Part shown: piece by piece, positions 23,749-35,276 of the stretch | Numbering within the stretch: position 1 is the first letter of the stretch | How the letters are laid out: the number at the start of each line of letters is the position of its first letter | Origin: Benincasa hispida | Taxonomy: Eukaryota > Streptophyta > Magnoliopsida > Cucurbitales > Cucurbitaceae | Reading direction: 5' to 3' | DNA length: 64,000 nt | NCBI RefSeq assembly: GCF_009727055.1 | Contig: NC_052354.1 | Coordinates: 41,957,899 to 42,021,898 of the forward strand | The notes under the pieces: generated by a model | The model's database searches: none | The model's input: the letters and a program-made list of their open reading frames with translations, nothing else | What the model was told of the DNA's origin: nothing | Translations under genes and position numbers: made by a program

Positions 23749-25812
23749 TTACTTTACAACTTTCCTTTTGTCATAAGCAGCTATATTCTGAGGTTCACAT
23801 TCTGGACTAAACAACCGGACAAGCAAAGCCGAGGTTGCACTCATCGATGCTGCTCCACAAGCTGCCCAACGAAGACTCCTAGGTACTGTAATTCTTGGAC
23901 CTATAACACAACACAATCCAGAATTGCAGAGGCTCAAGTATGGTTAAAGAAGCATGGATATGGATACAATATGAACATAGTGACACATCATTTTCAAGAA
24001 TTTAGTTCTCTGACACGGACATTGCTGAAATTTAAAGTCAACAAGTTAATGCATTTATATGCTGAAAAAAATAGTTTGATGTATTTCCATCTAAAACTTT
24101 GTTGGTCCTATATTATTGGTGTCTATTGAAGATACTTAATAAGTATTTGATACGTGCCAAACAAATGTTGAACCTATATTGACTTTGTGTAACTAGTGTC
24201 TAACACATGTCAATTATGCTAGTAAATGTCTAACAAAGGTCGGAGTGTCCAAGTGTTAAACACAGACACGCTAGTCAAACTAAAGTGTTTGTGTTTCTTA
24301 GAGTACAATATTAAAATCCCCTAGGACCATAGGCAATCCACTTTAAAAGGAAATGGTAAATAAACATTGATTTTGATTTAAACAAAGTCACAATTGTTTC
24401 TGTTTTGAAATAACATGAGAAAGTGTTTCAATTTCCTTGTACTACAGCCCAAAAGCCACAGATGAAAGGTGAAAAATACAGCAAAGAATAATTATGCATA
24501 CGCTATATGGGAGTGCTTTTAGCACTGATTACTAGGACAAGTTTGAAAGTAACAAAGCCCAGAACACTTAAATGTATCGTGAGAAAACACTAATAACGTG
24601 CATTTGGACCATTCGACCAAGTGCTTGATGACAGAATCTTAAAGCACTCTTAAGAATGCAGAACCAAACACGGTTTTGTTCCATAATTAAGCACTTTTTC
24701 CTCAGGTGCTTGTAATTAAAGACTTCTGTTAAAAACCTTTGTTTTAGAAGTACTTCCAGAGATATTCATACTTGGTAAATTTAGTCCTGATATCTAATTA
24801 AACTCCATATATACGGGACTGGAAGTGTTCAAATGACTCAAGATCCCAAACAACTCAGGCAAACCCAACAGTCTCAACCCTTAGATCTTTTTCCAGTTTG
24901 GGTTGGGTTAGATCTTTTCTTGGTTTCCATTTGGGTTGGATTTTTGGAGAACAGAAAAATCAGTTCGGTTCTCAGGTTGGGGGTTTTAGAGGGTTCATTC
25001 ACACCATTTCTCTCCATCTCAGGCCTCTCTTCACTTCTCAATTCTCTTCTCATGTCTCCCTTGTCTCTCTTCATCTTGAATCATACCTTAGTCTTGATTT
25101 CTATCTCTCTTGTCTCTCCCTGTCTCACTCTCCGTCCATCCTTCTCAACCTCCCCATCTTTATCGAGCATCCATATCTCTCTCATCCCCCCTTATTTTTT
25201 TGCAGTCTCTCGTGCCTCTGTTTTCCATCTTACAACTACATTTTTTCAGTCTTCACAATCTCTAATCTTGATTTAACTTTTTTTTTTTCCTCAACTCTCA
25301 CTCCTGGGGTTCAGCTCTTCTTTGGGTCCCAGTGACCCAAACCAACCCAACCTGAAATTTAAGAGTTGGGACGGAGACCCTATTCGTCTTTTGGGTAGTT
25401 GATCTAATCAACCCAGATTTTCATGTTGGTCTAAAAAACCCTTTCAACCCAACCCATGTAGCCCTACACGTATATTTAAAGAAAGATCTAGAACGCTGTG
25501 GCTTCTATTCAAATTAAGTAAGTAAATATATTAGAATATATTAGAGAACAATTATTGATTAAAGTGCCACTTGTGTTCACTGAAAGTTGATCAGGAAGAA
25601 AGAAAGACATTAAACTTGATTATGTATATAAACTCAAATGAGCTGAGAAGAATATTTGACAGACCATAGTGCAATCTACAAAGAATCCAGAAAGCAAGTC
25701 CTCCACCAACAGTACATAACCCAGCAGTCTGTTTCATCAACTGCGAGCAAGGCTTAGCATCTGATCTCATGACCTCACCATCTGAAAAGCCTAAGAATCG
25801 TCTAAGAGCCAT
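23749..25812 (-). CDS. Small plant membrane protein, two coding exons, 99 residues
   Basis: Coding exon 1 runs 25812 down to 25665, the intron 25664-23901 (GT...AG), and coding exon 2 runs 23900 down to 23749. The joint is phase 1 inside a Gly codon; 148 plus 152 bases give 99 codons and TAA, with no stop. The protein starts MALRRFLGFSDGE and ends IAAYDKRKVVK. Two hydrophobic stretches (about residues 31-47 and 62-80) flank a basic loop GPRITVPRSLRW, and a conserved-looking SPECEPQN motif precedes the C-terminus, suggesting a two-helix membrane protein. I recognise it as a type of small protein conserved across plants but cannot name a function. The second exon's unusually conserved style and clean splice sites argue that it is a live gene. 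The intron holds two transposons (23945-24301 and about 24821-25470). Confidence 0.8.
23945..24301. mobile_element. Miniature inverted-repeat element copy 2, within the intron
   Basis: 357 bp, related to 23086-23474 along its length. The right end reads GTGTTTGTGTTTCTTAG (inverse CTAAGAAACAC); the left end TTAAAGAAGCATGG is slightly decayed. It sits in the intron 44 bases upstream of coding exon 2 (minus-strand sense). Confidence 0.6.
24821..25470. mobile_element. hAT-like element M2, within the intron
   Basis: Left end GGAAGTGTTCAAATGACTC and right part GGTCTAAAAAACCCTTTCAA, CCCAACCCATG match the ends of the element at 14453-15065 (GGAGTGTTCAAAAAATC; GGTCTAAAAAATCTTTCAA). The interior differs: it is a long pyrimidine-rich stretch (about 24990-25310) that may be captured DNA. 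Exact termini and target duplication are unclear, so the limits are approximate. Confidence 0.5.
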
Positions 25813-26629
25813 CGGCTTATGTCCTGGACCAGATCAAAATTGGCAATTTCATAAACTAAGCTTAGAACAACCACTGCTTATGCATAACCCAAAATTCAGT
25901 CATTGGAACCAAAAAAAATGAGAGTAAACCCATTCCAAAATACTCGAGTCAATGTCCAAATGTTAATCATGACCTTGTAAACAAAAACCATAATCATGAG
26001 ATCCTTAGAATTAAGAGTATAAACAATTTTAAAGGCTAACTGAGCTTTGAGGTTTTTTTACCCTCTTAAAAAGACGAGCTAAGCCTGAAATTAGTATGAG
26101 CATACACCTCAATTCAAAATAAAAACATTGATAAAAAACAATGTACCATCAAACATAAAGACTATGGACAAATGAAGGGTAAAAAACTTTACACTCATCA
26201 ATATTCACTTCATTAAATCAAGATTCTAAAGATGATTCTCAAAATCATAATCACTGTGATTCTAATTCCCACCGCTAGATTGTTCTAAAGGCAAGAAACA
26301 ATACTTGATTCTACAGATGGAGATTCTAACAGAATTACCATTACCAACAAAATACCTTGTCTTAACTGCATTTCATATTCTGGGCATGGCTTCTTCAAAT
26401 TAGAAGAGTTGGGTTTTACTTTACATAAAGTATAAAGGGGTTTGTTTAAACCAAACGGATTCCAATTCAGATTTCTGGGTTCAGTTTTTCGATTTGCAAC
26501 AAATTACTAGACTCTAACACTAATCTATGAAGAACATACATGAATATGGATTCGCGATATAGATACAATAGGATACGACCATTCATCCATTTCTAAAAAA
26601 CTAAGATATGGATACTTTAGGATATGTCA

Positions 26630-26695
26630 TTTTATATATATATATTATAATATATATTATATATATTATATAATAATATAATATAAAGAAAGATA
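26630..26695. repeat. AT-rich microsatellite (TATATA/ATAATAT)
   Basis: Simple alternating A/T run. It lies in the presumed first intron of the small membrane-protein gene. Confidence 0.7.
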
Positions 26696-27071
26696 CTAAA
26701 TGTAGTCCATCAAAGCATACAATATCAAATTAATAACATAAAAGATAATTTAATTCCCAAATTACAAAGTACACTAGAAACTAGAAAAACCTCAAGCGTT
26801 CAAATCTTAAACCTCCATAACATCATCATCATTGCCCATAGAAATTTCCACCCCCATCACCTAATTTATGAATTTTGGTCACATATTTCCAAAGAGGTTT
26901 TGTTTCATCTTCAACAATGGAGGACGTTGAGTTTATAGAAGGAGATGATTGACCATGGCTTGAGCATGAAGATGCCATTTTACCTAACTACTATTCAAAT
27001 TAAAAGTAATGGGGATTTTCAGATTTCACAACAGTGTGGGAAAAAACAAAGAGCTTTGAAATCAAACTAAC

Positions 27072-27390
27072 CGGTGACGGTGGCAGCAAGGTGCGGCGAG
27101 GATGGTCGAGGTCGTCAATGGCGGCGAGCTGAGGCGCGAAGGTGAAGAAAAGAACTGGGTCGCAGTCGAATGGTTGAGATTGGCCGCGGTCTGAGTCACG
27201 GCGAGCTGAGGTGCAGCGGTCTGAGTATCGACGGAGGTGAGGCGGTCTTAGGCGAGCTGAGGTGCAGGCGTGCGGCGGTCTGCTCAAAGTTCGTTTTCAG
27301 GGTTGAGATTGGGAAGAAAGAAGAGAAGAAGATCGTTAGTGGGGCGTGGGGAGGAAAGGGAGTAAGTTTGGATTGATCGGGGGAAAAAAT
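27072..27390 (-). other. Candidate 5' untranslated exon of the small membrane-protein gene
   Basis: On the minus strand this GC-rich, pyrimidine-rich segment ends CACCG followed by GTTAGT, a good donor site. A matching acceptor, GGTCCAG, lies at 25824-25825, eleven bases before the ATG at 25812. The segment contains several CAGCTCGCC repeats and no ATG-led frame that joins the coding frame. The transcription start is not defined; a plausible limit is near 27390. This is inference from splice signals and base composition. Confidence 0.45.
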
Positions 27391-27399
27391 ATTTTTCAA

Positions 27400-28164
27400 A
27401 AGAATTCATTTTATTTAAATACTTTATTTTATAAAAATGGATTAAAATATACTTAAAAATGGATTGTTATTTTTGAGTTGTAAAGATCTTAATTTTTTCT
27501 CAAATGACTTAAATTTGAAAATGTAATCTAAATACATTCGAAATCTTATAATTTTATTTTTTTTCTCAATTTTATTCTTCTTTTCTAGTAGTTATTTAAT
27601 AATTCATATTTGACAATTAATTGATAAATAATAATTATGAAATTGAAATGAAGTGGGTCGTTGGTTTTGGACTTGAAATTGGGCCCAATAACTCAAGATT
27701 TTTTAACAGTCGTATTCTCCTACGAAATACAAAAAAATTAGATATTTCATTTCACGTATATATTACGTATCTGGACATATCAATATCTGATACCGATTCT
27801 CTGCCCACTCTAAAGTATCTGTGCGTCATAGACAATAATGAATCATTAGGCAGAGAAATTGAAATCAAACGAAAGATAGAAAGAAGTGATATGATACGGA
27901 AGAAAATGGGAGTGAGAAAAACACGGATCAATTGCTTGAGACGAAAACTACAACTCTTGGTCGACGTACTGATGCTTTAAGGGCACCCCGCTGCCGGTTA
28001 AAGAATTTGAGGTTTAGAATTTAGAGGAGAAGTACCGAAAGAGAGTGGAGTTTTTTCTTTTAACTATTGTAGTTTTTAAATTTTATTTCTATTGTTTTTT
28101 AACTTATTATGTCAATATCCTAATTTTAATTTGAGAAATTTGTATGGATAACTCAGAAATTGGG
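27400..28164. other. Intergenic, no gene recognised
   Basis: AT-rich; probably promoter and upstream sequence of the small gene. A 119-codon open frame at 27621-27980 has no recognisable domain. Confidence 0.4.
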
Positions 28165-29661
28165 TGTTGGGTTTTATGCCCTAAAACTTGTAGATAGTAA
28201 ATATTATTAATTGACTGTCATCAACAAAATATTATCGATGTTAATTAATGTTATTGATTGTGTTGTATTATATTTTTTTCTTAATAACACTAAATTCAAT
28301 AAACTAATATCCAAGGTTGTCTTATGAGTCTCAAACTGTATGTGGAGATATATAGGGATCAATGTTCAAGGATACAACATAAAGGGTCTATAGTATAGGG
28401 ATAAGGTTGTGTACCTTATCCTGGTGATACAAATACAATGATCCAATGCATTTGTGTAGGTGACACACGAGTGAGTGTATTATATAATGAGTTTGTATAA
28501 GACCGAACCATGAAATAGTAACTACTAGATGTAACGTCGTTAACTGTTTAGGTTCCTATTTCAATTGGATGACCTAGGCAACTTAGTTTTAATCTTGATT
28601 CTATTATGAACTTCTATTCACGAGGGATTGTCCTTTGATTGGTATGGGTGAGAGTGGCCAGTTTGTCGACTCAATAAGCCTACTATTTTGGAGAGCAAGT
28701 CCGAGTGGGGAGCTGGGAACATAATAATACAAGATGAAATTCACTCCTTCCCGATTTCAGAGTAAGTAGATGAATATTCCTTTAAGTGGTGTCTCTGAGA
28801 CTTGAACAAAGGGCCCTACCCTGTTATTAACCTGAGAAGGTTGAACCATAAATAAATTGTTCATAAGAGGAGTACTAGTACTTAAGCAATTAGAGGTAAT
28901 CCAAGGATAAAATGGTAAATTGACCTAGTTGGCGTTACAAACAATCTTGAAGGACTAACTTGCTGTTATTAATCTATATCCGTGGACACATAAATATATC
29001 TGTAGTGAGAAGAGTGCACATGTGGGTCTTTAGTGGAGTGTACCTACAATTAATGAATATCGAATAATTTAGTTAATGAGTTTAGTCAATTAATCTCATA
29101 TCGTTGGAGCTTCTGATCTGCAGGTCCACCAGGTCCCCTTATTAACTCACTAAAGGATATTAAAGATGAATGATTTTGAATTGTTCAAATCAAATTAAGG
29201 AAATTTTATATTAATGTGATTAATATGTAATTGATTATGGATGTGATTTATAATTTAAATTAAGTTGGAGAGAACTATTTGAATGAGATTCAAATATTTA
29301 ATTCAAGCGAATTAGATTCATAAAGAATTTATCAATTAAATTAATAGAGAGGTGGTGCACATAAACATACGATGTTCATTTATGTTAATTAAATATATAC
29401 ATTAAATTTGATTATTTAATTAATGTGCTAATTAATTAAATAAATGTTATCTAATTAATTAAGTACAAGGGTAAATAGGGAAAGACTTGGAGAAAGGGTT
29501 AACTCTTTTCCATATGAACTCTACCTTACAACCCTTTTTAAGGCAAGAATTTCATTTGGTGAATTTACCTTAGCCACTAAAATCCAAATCCTCTCTTCAC
29601 TCTCTAAGAAAAATTTCTCTTACCTCTTCCTCTTTTAATTAGTTGGATACCACCTATCCTT
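28165..29661 (+). mobile_element. Copia-type LTR fragment (B2)
   Basis: Starts TGTTGGGTTTTATGCCCTAA and follows the layout of the other LTRs (TATGTGGAGATATA, CCTTATCCTGGTGA, CTTGAACAAAGGGCCCTACC). The right end is lost against the next LTR, which starts at 29662. No internal region follows, so it is a solo or truncated LTR. Confidence 0.65.
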
Positions 29662-29855
29662 TGTTGCGGTTGATGCCCTAAATCTTGTAGGGTTCTATAG
29701 TTTGTAAACATTGTTGAACAAACTCATTATGTATTTAATAAAATATATGATATTTTATTCATTGTCTATAAAATATATGATATTTTAGTTGCATTAACCA
29801 TAAACCAATAAACTAACATCCAAGGTTATCTTTGTAACTTAAACATGTATGTAGA
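29662..29855 (+). repeat. Partial LTR copy, tandem to the C1 LTR
   Basis: About 194 bp starting TGTTGCGGTTGATGCCCTAA that closely repeats the first part of the LTR that begins at 29856 (same order: GGTTCTATAGTTTGTAA, ATATGATATTTTAGTTGCAT, ACATCCAAGGTTATC). It is a truncated copy abutting the full one. Confidence 0.75.
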
Positions 29856-31639
29856 TGTCGGGTTGATGCCCTAAATCTCATAAGGTTCTATAGTTTGTAA
29901 GCATTGTATGAACATACATTTCTGTGATCAATAATATATGATTTTTATTCATCTTGTCTATGAAATATATGATATTTTAGTTGCATTAACCACAAACTAA
30001 TAAACTAACATCCAAGGTTATCGTTGTAACTTAAACATGTATGTGGAGACATATAGGTGAATCATGTTTAAGTGATAACCTAAATGGTTTGTAGTATATG
30101 GATAAGGCTGGATACCTTATCCTGGTGATACTACGAGTATGATCCACTTTGTAGGTGTTACAAATGTTATAAAGTATTACAAATGATTTGATTCTGATCT
30201 TCATGTATTAGACATGTGAGCGGGGATATTCTATACAAAGGAGTTTGTATAAGATTGAACTACAAAATGCTTAGTCTTGTTATATAATGTCATTCATAAT
30301 AGAGACTTTCATTTCACCAAGATGACCATAGGTAACATGACCTTAATCCTGAGTGAGTTGTGAACATCTGTCTATGAGGACGGTCCTTCAATTTGTATGG
30401 GTGAGTGGCCAGATCGCCGACTCAACAAGCCTACCATTTTGAGGATTTGTCTTATTAGGGAATTGGGAACTCAACTACACAATATGAAATTCAATCCTTC
30501 CCCAAAGCAGGGGTAAGTAGATAAATTGCTCCTTTAAGGACTGATTCCAAGTCTTGAACAATGTGGCGCCACACCCTCTCTTGGCTAGAGAGGGGTTTAG
30601 TCATAGTAGGACTATGATCTATTGTTCATTAAAGGAATCAGTGGTACTTAAGGAGTTAGATGTAACTATAGGGACAAAACGGTAATTTGGCCCAGCTATA
30701 CTTATGAGCAATTTGTGAAGGGTCATTGTACCGTTGATTGGTTATATCCAATGGACACAGAAATATATCAGTAGTGCGAAGAGTGCAGCTGTCGGTCTTT
30801 AGTGAGATGTCCGACAGTTAACGGATGGTGGATAAAGTAATTAAAGAATTTAATTATTTATTCACGTATCGTTTGAGCTTCAAGCTACAGGTCCATAAAG
30901 TCCCCTTGGTAGCTCAAAAGATTTAGTTGAGAATCAATTTTTGGGTTAATTTGAAATGTTCAAATTAATAAGAAGGAATTTAATTATATGTGATATAATT
31001 AAATTAATTAAATTAATTCAATTATATATGATATAATTGATATAATGTATTTGATACATTATTGTTTAATTGGAGGAACTAATATTTGAATATGATTCAA
31101 ATATATTTTCTATGAATAAGATTCATAATTGTTAAATTTAATATGAATATGATTTATATTAAATGCCATAAAATAGAGAAAAATAACTATGGTTTATATA
31201 TTGTATATGATGTAATATTAAAACTATAGGTTATAAATATAATATGATAAGTTGGTTATCATATTTATTTATATTATTAATTATTTAATAAATAATCTCA
31301 TTTTTCTCTCTAACCACCCTTAGTGGGAAGTTAATTGGTTTTATAGCAAAAATAGGATAAATGAAAATATGATTTTTATTATTCCGAGAGACGAGTATTC
31401 ACGATTGATCTTCTACACAATTTGCTTGCGAGCCTATGCGATAGATTCAGTTTATTACACGATTGAAGTCTTTCTATGTGATAGAGAGTTGCTTCCTTGA
31501 TCGAACCGGTTGACTCAAACTTTTGTAATAGATTAGCATTTCTTTTTCGATTTTGAGATATATTATCCCGGTCCATCAACTTTTATTTAAATATGCATGA
31601 GATGTATGTTTTTTTATATTATATGCTATAATGTATGTC

Positions 31640-31900
31640 ATATAGTTTTAAAACCCACCATAGGTTATGCATTTTAATTCATGCATCATTTTATATTATA
31701 AGTGTTATCATATATTAGAATGCATGATTAAATTACTTAAAGCATGCTCATGCATCATATAATATAAGAGTTATAATATATGCATGCATTATAGCATATC
31801 CATGCATCATTTATATTATAAATGTTATAATATAAGGTTGTATGTTAGCATGGAATGTATGCTTAGTTCATTACTTGTTATATAAAAGTTATATATTAGT
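31640..31900 (+). repeat. CATGCATCAT...TATAA repeats in the C1 leader
   Basis: Four imperfect units of 55-70 bases with CATGCATCAT followed by ATATTATAA and GTTATAATAT. The same units occur in the A1 leader (43110-43330) and, inverted, in E1 (54890-55130). Confidence 0.6.
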
Positions 31901-33208
31901 AATAAATTAATATTGCATGAAGCATGGCACTTAGGTTTATTTATAATTGTTATAAATAACTTTTTGTATGTCTAGCTAGCAATGTGAAATGGTTTTATTT
32001 GTTTCATCTTTTTTTATAAAGTTATAATTAATGAAATTAGACTTAAAATCAATAATAAAGAGTTACATGCAAACCTTAGGTTTTAATCATCTTTTAAAAT
32101 TGTTTTAAAATTTGATCGAGATAGACTTAAGATCACATTTCTAATGAGATTAGAAATCTAAGTTTAATCTTTTAAATTGGTTTAATAGGATTAAATTGAT
32201 ACTAATAAAATATTATATATGTAACAATGTATCTATAAGGGACCTTTTGACTAAGGCTGGTTTTGGCTAGGCTGGGGTACTTAAGTCGATGAAAACACCG
32301 CACCCCTACTTGGGAATCTACTTGGAAAGGTGAATTAGATAGATTTGTTACATGAATGCAAATTTGATGAAAATCTATTAAAGAGTTTAATAAGACTTGA
32401 ATCAAATTTGTTTAATCATTAAAGGCAAGTGTTGTTTTTGAGCAAATTAAACAAACCACTTAGTTAAAATCAGTAGCCAGATATTTTAAGTTAATGAACC
32501 CTAGGTAGAAAATTAAGTGGGAGGTAAATGGCGTATATGATATTTCACTTTACTTTTACACGTTTCTCCCTAAAAGTTCACACCGTGAGATCTATCCTCA
32601 TCCTCGAGGCACCTCAAGAGTATCCCCCTATGGGTGGCATTTGGGTAGGTCAATACCAAGGTGAATGGAGAGAATTCATAGAAAGTGGGAGTGGGACGTG
32701 TGACAACATATCTCTCGATCTCTCTCATTAGGTTGGATAAAGTTTTTGTGCATCACCTCATGGCATCGTGGGTGTCCCCCTAAAGAATGGCAGTTTTGCA
32801 CAACTCTTTATTTGATCTCCAGAAATGGATATGGTTGCTTTAGTCTCTTGTCCTAATCGACTTTTCCCTAAGGTTGGCTCATTAGGGTAGAACCCTAGAG
32901 CCTAAAATAAGGGTTCCACTTACACAAAATTGCTAAGGATGTTAACAAATTCTGGAATGAACAATGGTGACTATTAGATTCAGCTACAAGGGGTTGTTTG
33001 TGTCTAATGGTTGAGATTGTCTCATTCTAGTAAAGCGGTACTTGATCCCCCTACGGTGACTTTTGTCCTGCCTCACTAGAGTATCATTGCAAAATAGATG
33101 TCTCTTAGGGTACATTAGAACTATTTTGCTAAAACTTAATTGGTTTTAAAAGTGGTTTAATGCAAGTAGACTTATTAAGTTTGTTTTTTTTTCTTCAACG
33201 AATTAATA

Positions 33209-33440
33209 GTGGCTACCGCTACTCTTTCTTTACTTGCTGCCGATAAATTGACTGGCAAAAATTATGCTAGTTGGAAAAACGCTATCAACATTATACTAAT
33301 CATCGATGACCTCGTTTCGTCCTTACGGAGGGATGTCCTCCTATTCCACCTCCTACCGCTGCTCAAAACATTTGAGAGGCGTAGAAGCATTGGACACGGA
33401 CGAATGAAAAGATCTGAGCGTATATCTTGGCCAGCTGTTA
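33209..33440 (+). pseudogene. Copia gag, 5' fragment (C1)
   Basis: Begins MATATLSLLAADKLTGKNYA, SWKNAINIILIIDDL, the N-terminus of the Copia gag of this family (compare 44609). The frame shifts after about 45 codons but the related sequence continues to about 33435, where another sequence starts. Confidence 0.8.
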
Positions 33441-33709
33441 GCTCTCAAAAAGAGCTAATTTTATAGCCTTAATTTCCTATATTTGGGTAATTCTTGAATT
33501 CTATTATCTTATTTTATAGGAGAATTAAACCTATGGAGCCGACACATGGAAAAGACAAAGAATCAAGCCAAAAGAGCGTAAAAACTAGAGTCCAAACACA
33601 CTAAATCAAGTCAAGTTGAAAAATGAAGATTTTTTCCTGTGTCAGCGTCACAATGCTCATCCCAAGCCTTAGTCCAACACTCATTCGATGCTGAAAGTGA
33701 AGGAACTGT
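33437..33709. mobile_element. Short unclassified fragment, possible gypsy LTR start
   Basis: Begins TGTTAGCTCTCAAAAAGAGC and has no similarity to its Copia neighbours. A TG start followed by an inverted AGCTCT/AGAGCT pair resembles the start of some Ty3/gypsy LTRs. It separates C1 and D1. Confidence 0.35.
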
Positions 33710-35177
33710 TATACAAGAGTACCTATAAGCGGAAGCAGATCTTTCCAATTCATTGTGATAGAATTTCCACAAATACATTCACACAAACAGATATGCATTA
33801 ACAACGTTAAATTACTGGCATGCTTAAAGGATGAATAAACAAGAGACCAAGAGAACATACCAGTTGAACACTTTCTTCACTTGAAATCTCGCTCTCTCTG
33901 CGAACGAACTCCTCTCACTAGAATGTCAAGCAATCGTTCAGCAACACTTCCGTCGTCTACCACGAACGACTTCTCACAAACACCAGGAAATGGGGATGTC
34001 ACCACTACTTGGAGCCCTTAGTATTCTCAAAGTGAGAATCCAAAGGGTGAGCTTTGTTCGAATTTGGTAGAGGTGGGGAGGAAAAACTATCATGTACAAA
34101 AGATCAAGCAAGTGGGAAAAGTGAAAGACTATCATATAGTCGGGTGCTTGATCGTTTAGGCAAGGTACACGATCATGTAGTAAAAGCTAGGCGATCGTCT
34201 ATACGATCGTTTAGTTCAGCTCAGGCGCTAAGCGATCGTCTAGGAAATGGTAAGCAATCATTTAGAGAAAGGGTGCGTAGGTGTGCAATCGTTTAGTAAA
34301 CGCGATGCGTGATCATATAGGCTTTCAAATACTATGTGATCGATTGCAAACACACCGTAAACAATTATGCGTATCTCTTGAAAAATGAAAAACATTTTCA
34401 TTTTATTCTTCAGTTACTAGAACTGAATTAAACTTCCCACTAACGCACGAATTCAGAGAAAATGCTGGGAAATTATCTCATAACCGTCCAATTTATAAAA
34501 TAATAAATATAATCATATTATATTCATAACCTATAGTTTGATATCATATATCAACCATAGTGTTTAGTTCTCTACTTGATATAAATCATATTTATATCTA
34601 ATTTCCTCCATATTAATGTATCTCATACATTTAGTCAATCATATCATATATAATTAACCAGTTCAATTATATCATATATAATCAAACTCCTTCTTGTCAA
34701 TTTGAACATTTCAAACTGACTCAAAAACTGATTCTCAACTTGTATCCAAGCTACCAAGGGGACCTTATGGACCTATGGCTCGAAGCTTCAACGGTACTTG
34801 AATAGCTGACTAAACTCTTTAGCCATGAGATCCACCATTCGTTAACTACCAGACATTCCACTAAAAACTGATAGCTGAACTCTTCTTACCACAGATATAT
34901 TTTTATGTCCATCGAATATAACCAATCATGAGTATGATAACCCTTCACATATGCTCGTACGTACAGCTGGGCCAATTTACCATTTTGCCCCTATAGTTAC
35001 ATGCTTAAGTTACATAAAGACAACCATGGATTTTAGTTTATTGGTTTATGATAAAACAAATAAAACATTAAATATGCAAAGTCAAGAAGTGAAGTGAATA
35101 TCATATATTATACATCACAAGCATTCATACTGTTTACAAACTATAGGACACGAGACTTTAGGGCATCATCCCCAACA
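33710..35177 (-). repeat. 3' LTR of Copia element D1, internally deleted
   Basis: Read on the minus strand it starts TGTTGGGGATGATGCCCTAA at 35177 and aligns with the E1 LTR (56053-57952). A stretch of more than 500 bases present in E1 is missing near 35000. It contains the CGATCGTTTAG-type motif cluster at about 34130-34345. Confidence 0.75.
34130..34345 (-). repeat. CGATCGTTTAG motif cluster in the D1 LTR
   Basis: Nine or so copies of (G/A)CGATCGT-like cores with TTTAG or CTATA flanks, such as GGCGATCGTCTATACGATCG followed by TTTAG, in about 215 bp. Same motif family as the MULE array at 12250-13520. Confidence 0.8.
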
Positions 35178-35190
35178 ATCTCCCACTTGT
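35178..35190 (-). promoter_or_regulatory. Polypurine tract of D1
   Basis: Minus strand CAAGTGGGAGAT immediately before the LTR start TGTTGGGG, the plus-strand priming site for reverse transcription. The same tract precedes the LTR at 50641. Confidence 0.75.
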
Positions 35191-35276
35191 CCTAAAGCGA
35201 GTGGGGTGTAAAAAAACTAGTACAAAACAATAAAATAGGGCACTAAGGCCCAGTACAATAAAATCTTCCACTTGCC

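Larger units (their letters stand above)
29856..33440 (+). mobile_element. Copia element C1: LTR, leader and start of gag
   Basis: An LTR (29856 to about 31350) is followed by a leader (about 31540-33208) that matches the leader of A1 (42940-44608) block by block: CCCGGTCCAT, CCACCATAGGTTATGCAT, GGGACCTTTTG, CACACCGTGAGATCTATCCTC. The gag start at 33209 is intact for about 45 codons. The region corresponding to the A1 LTR end, primer site and early leader is missing, so C1 cannot be primed normally. The element is cut off at about 33440. Confidence 0.75.

Noticed and set aside
24833..25335. Two 145-147-codon frames as genes
   Set aside because: Pyrimidine-rich low-complexity interior of a hAT-like element within an intron; Leu/Ser/Phe-rich composition in all frames.
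27621..27980. 119-codon open frame as a gene
   Set aside because: No recognisable domain, no conserved-looking composition and AT-rich flanks; chance frame upstream of the small gene.
28165..29661. Solo LTR with target duplication
   Set aside because: The left flank TTGGG has no clear partner at the right edge, so I only call a fragment.
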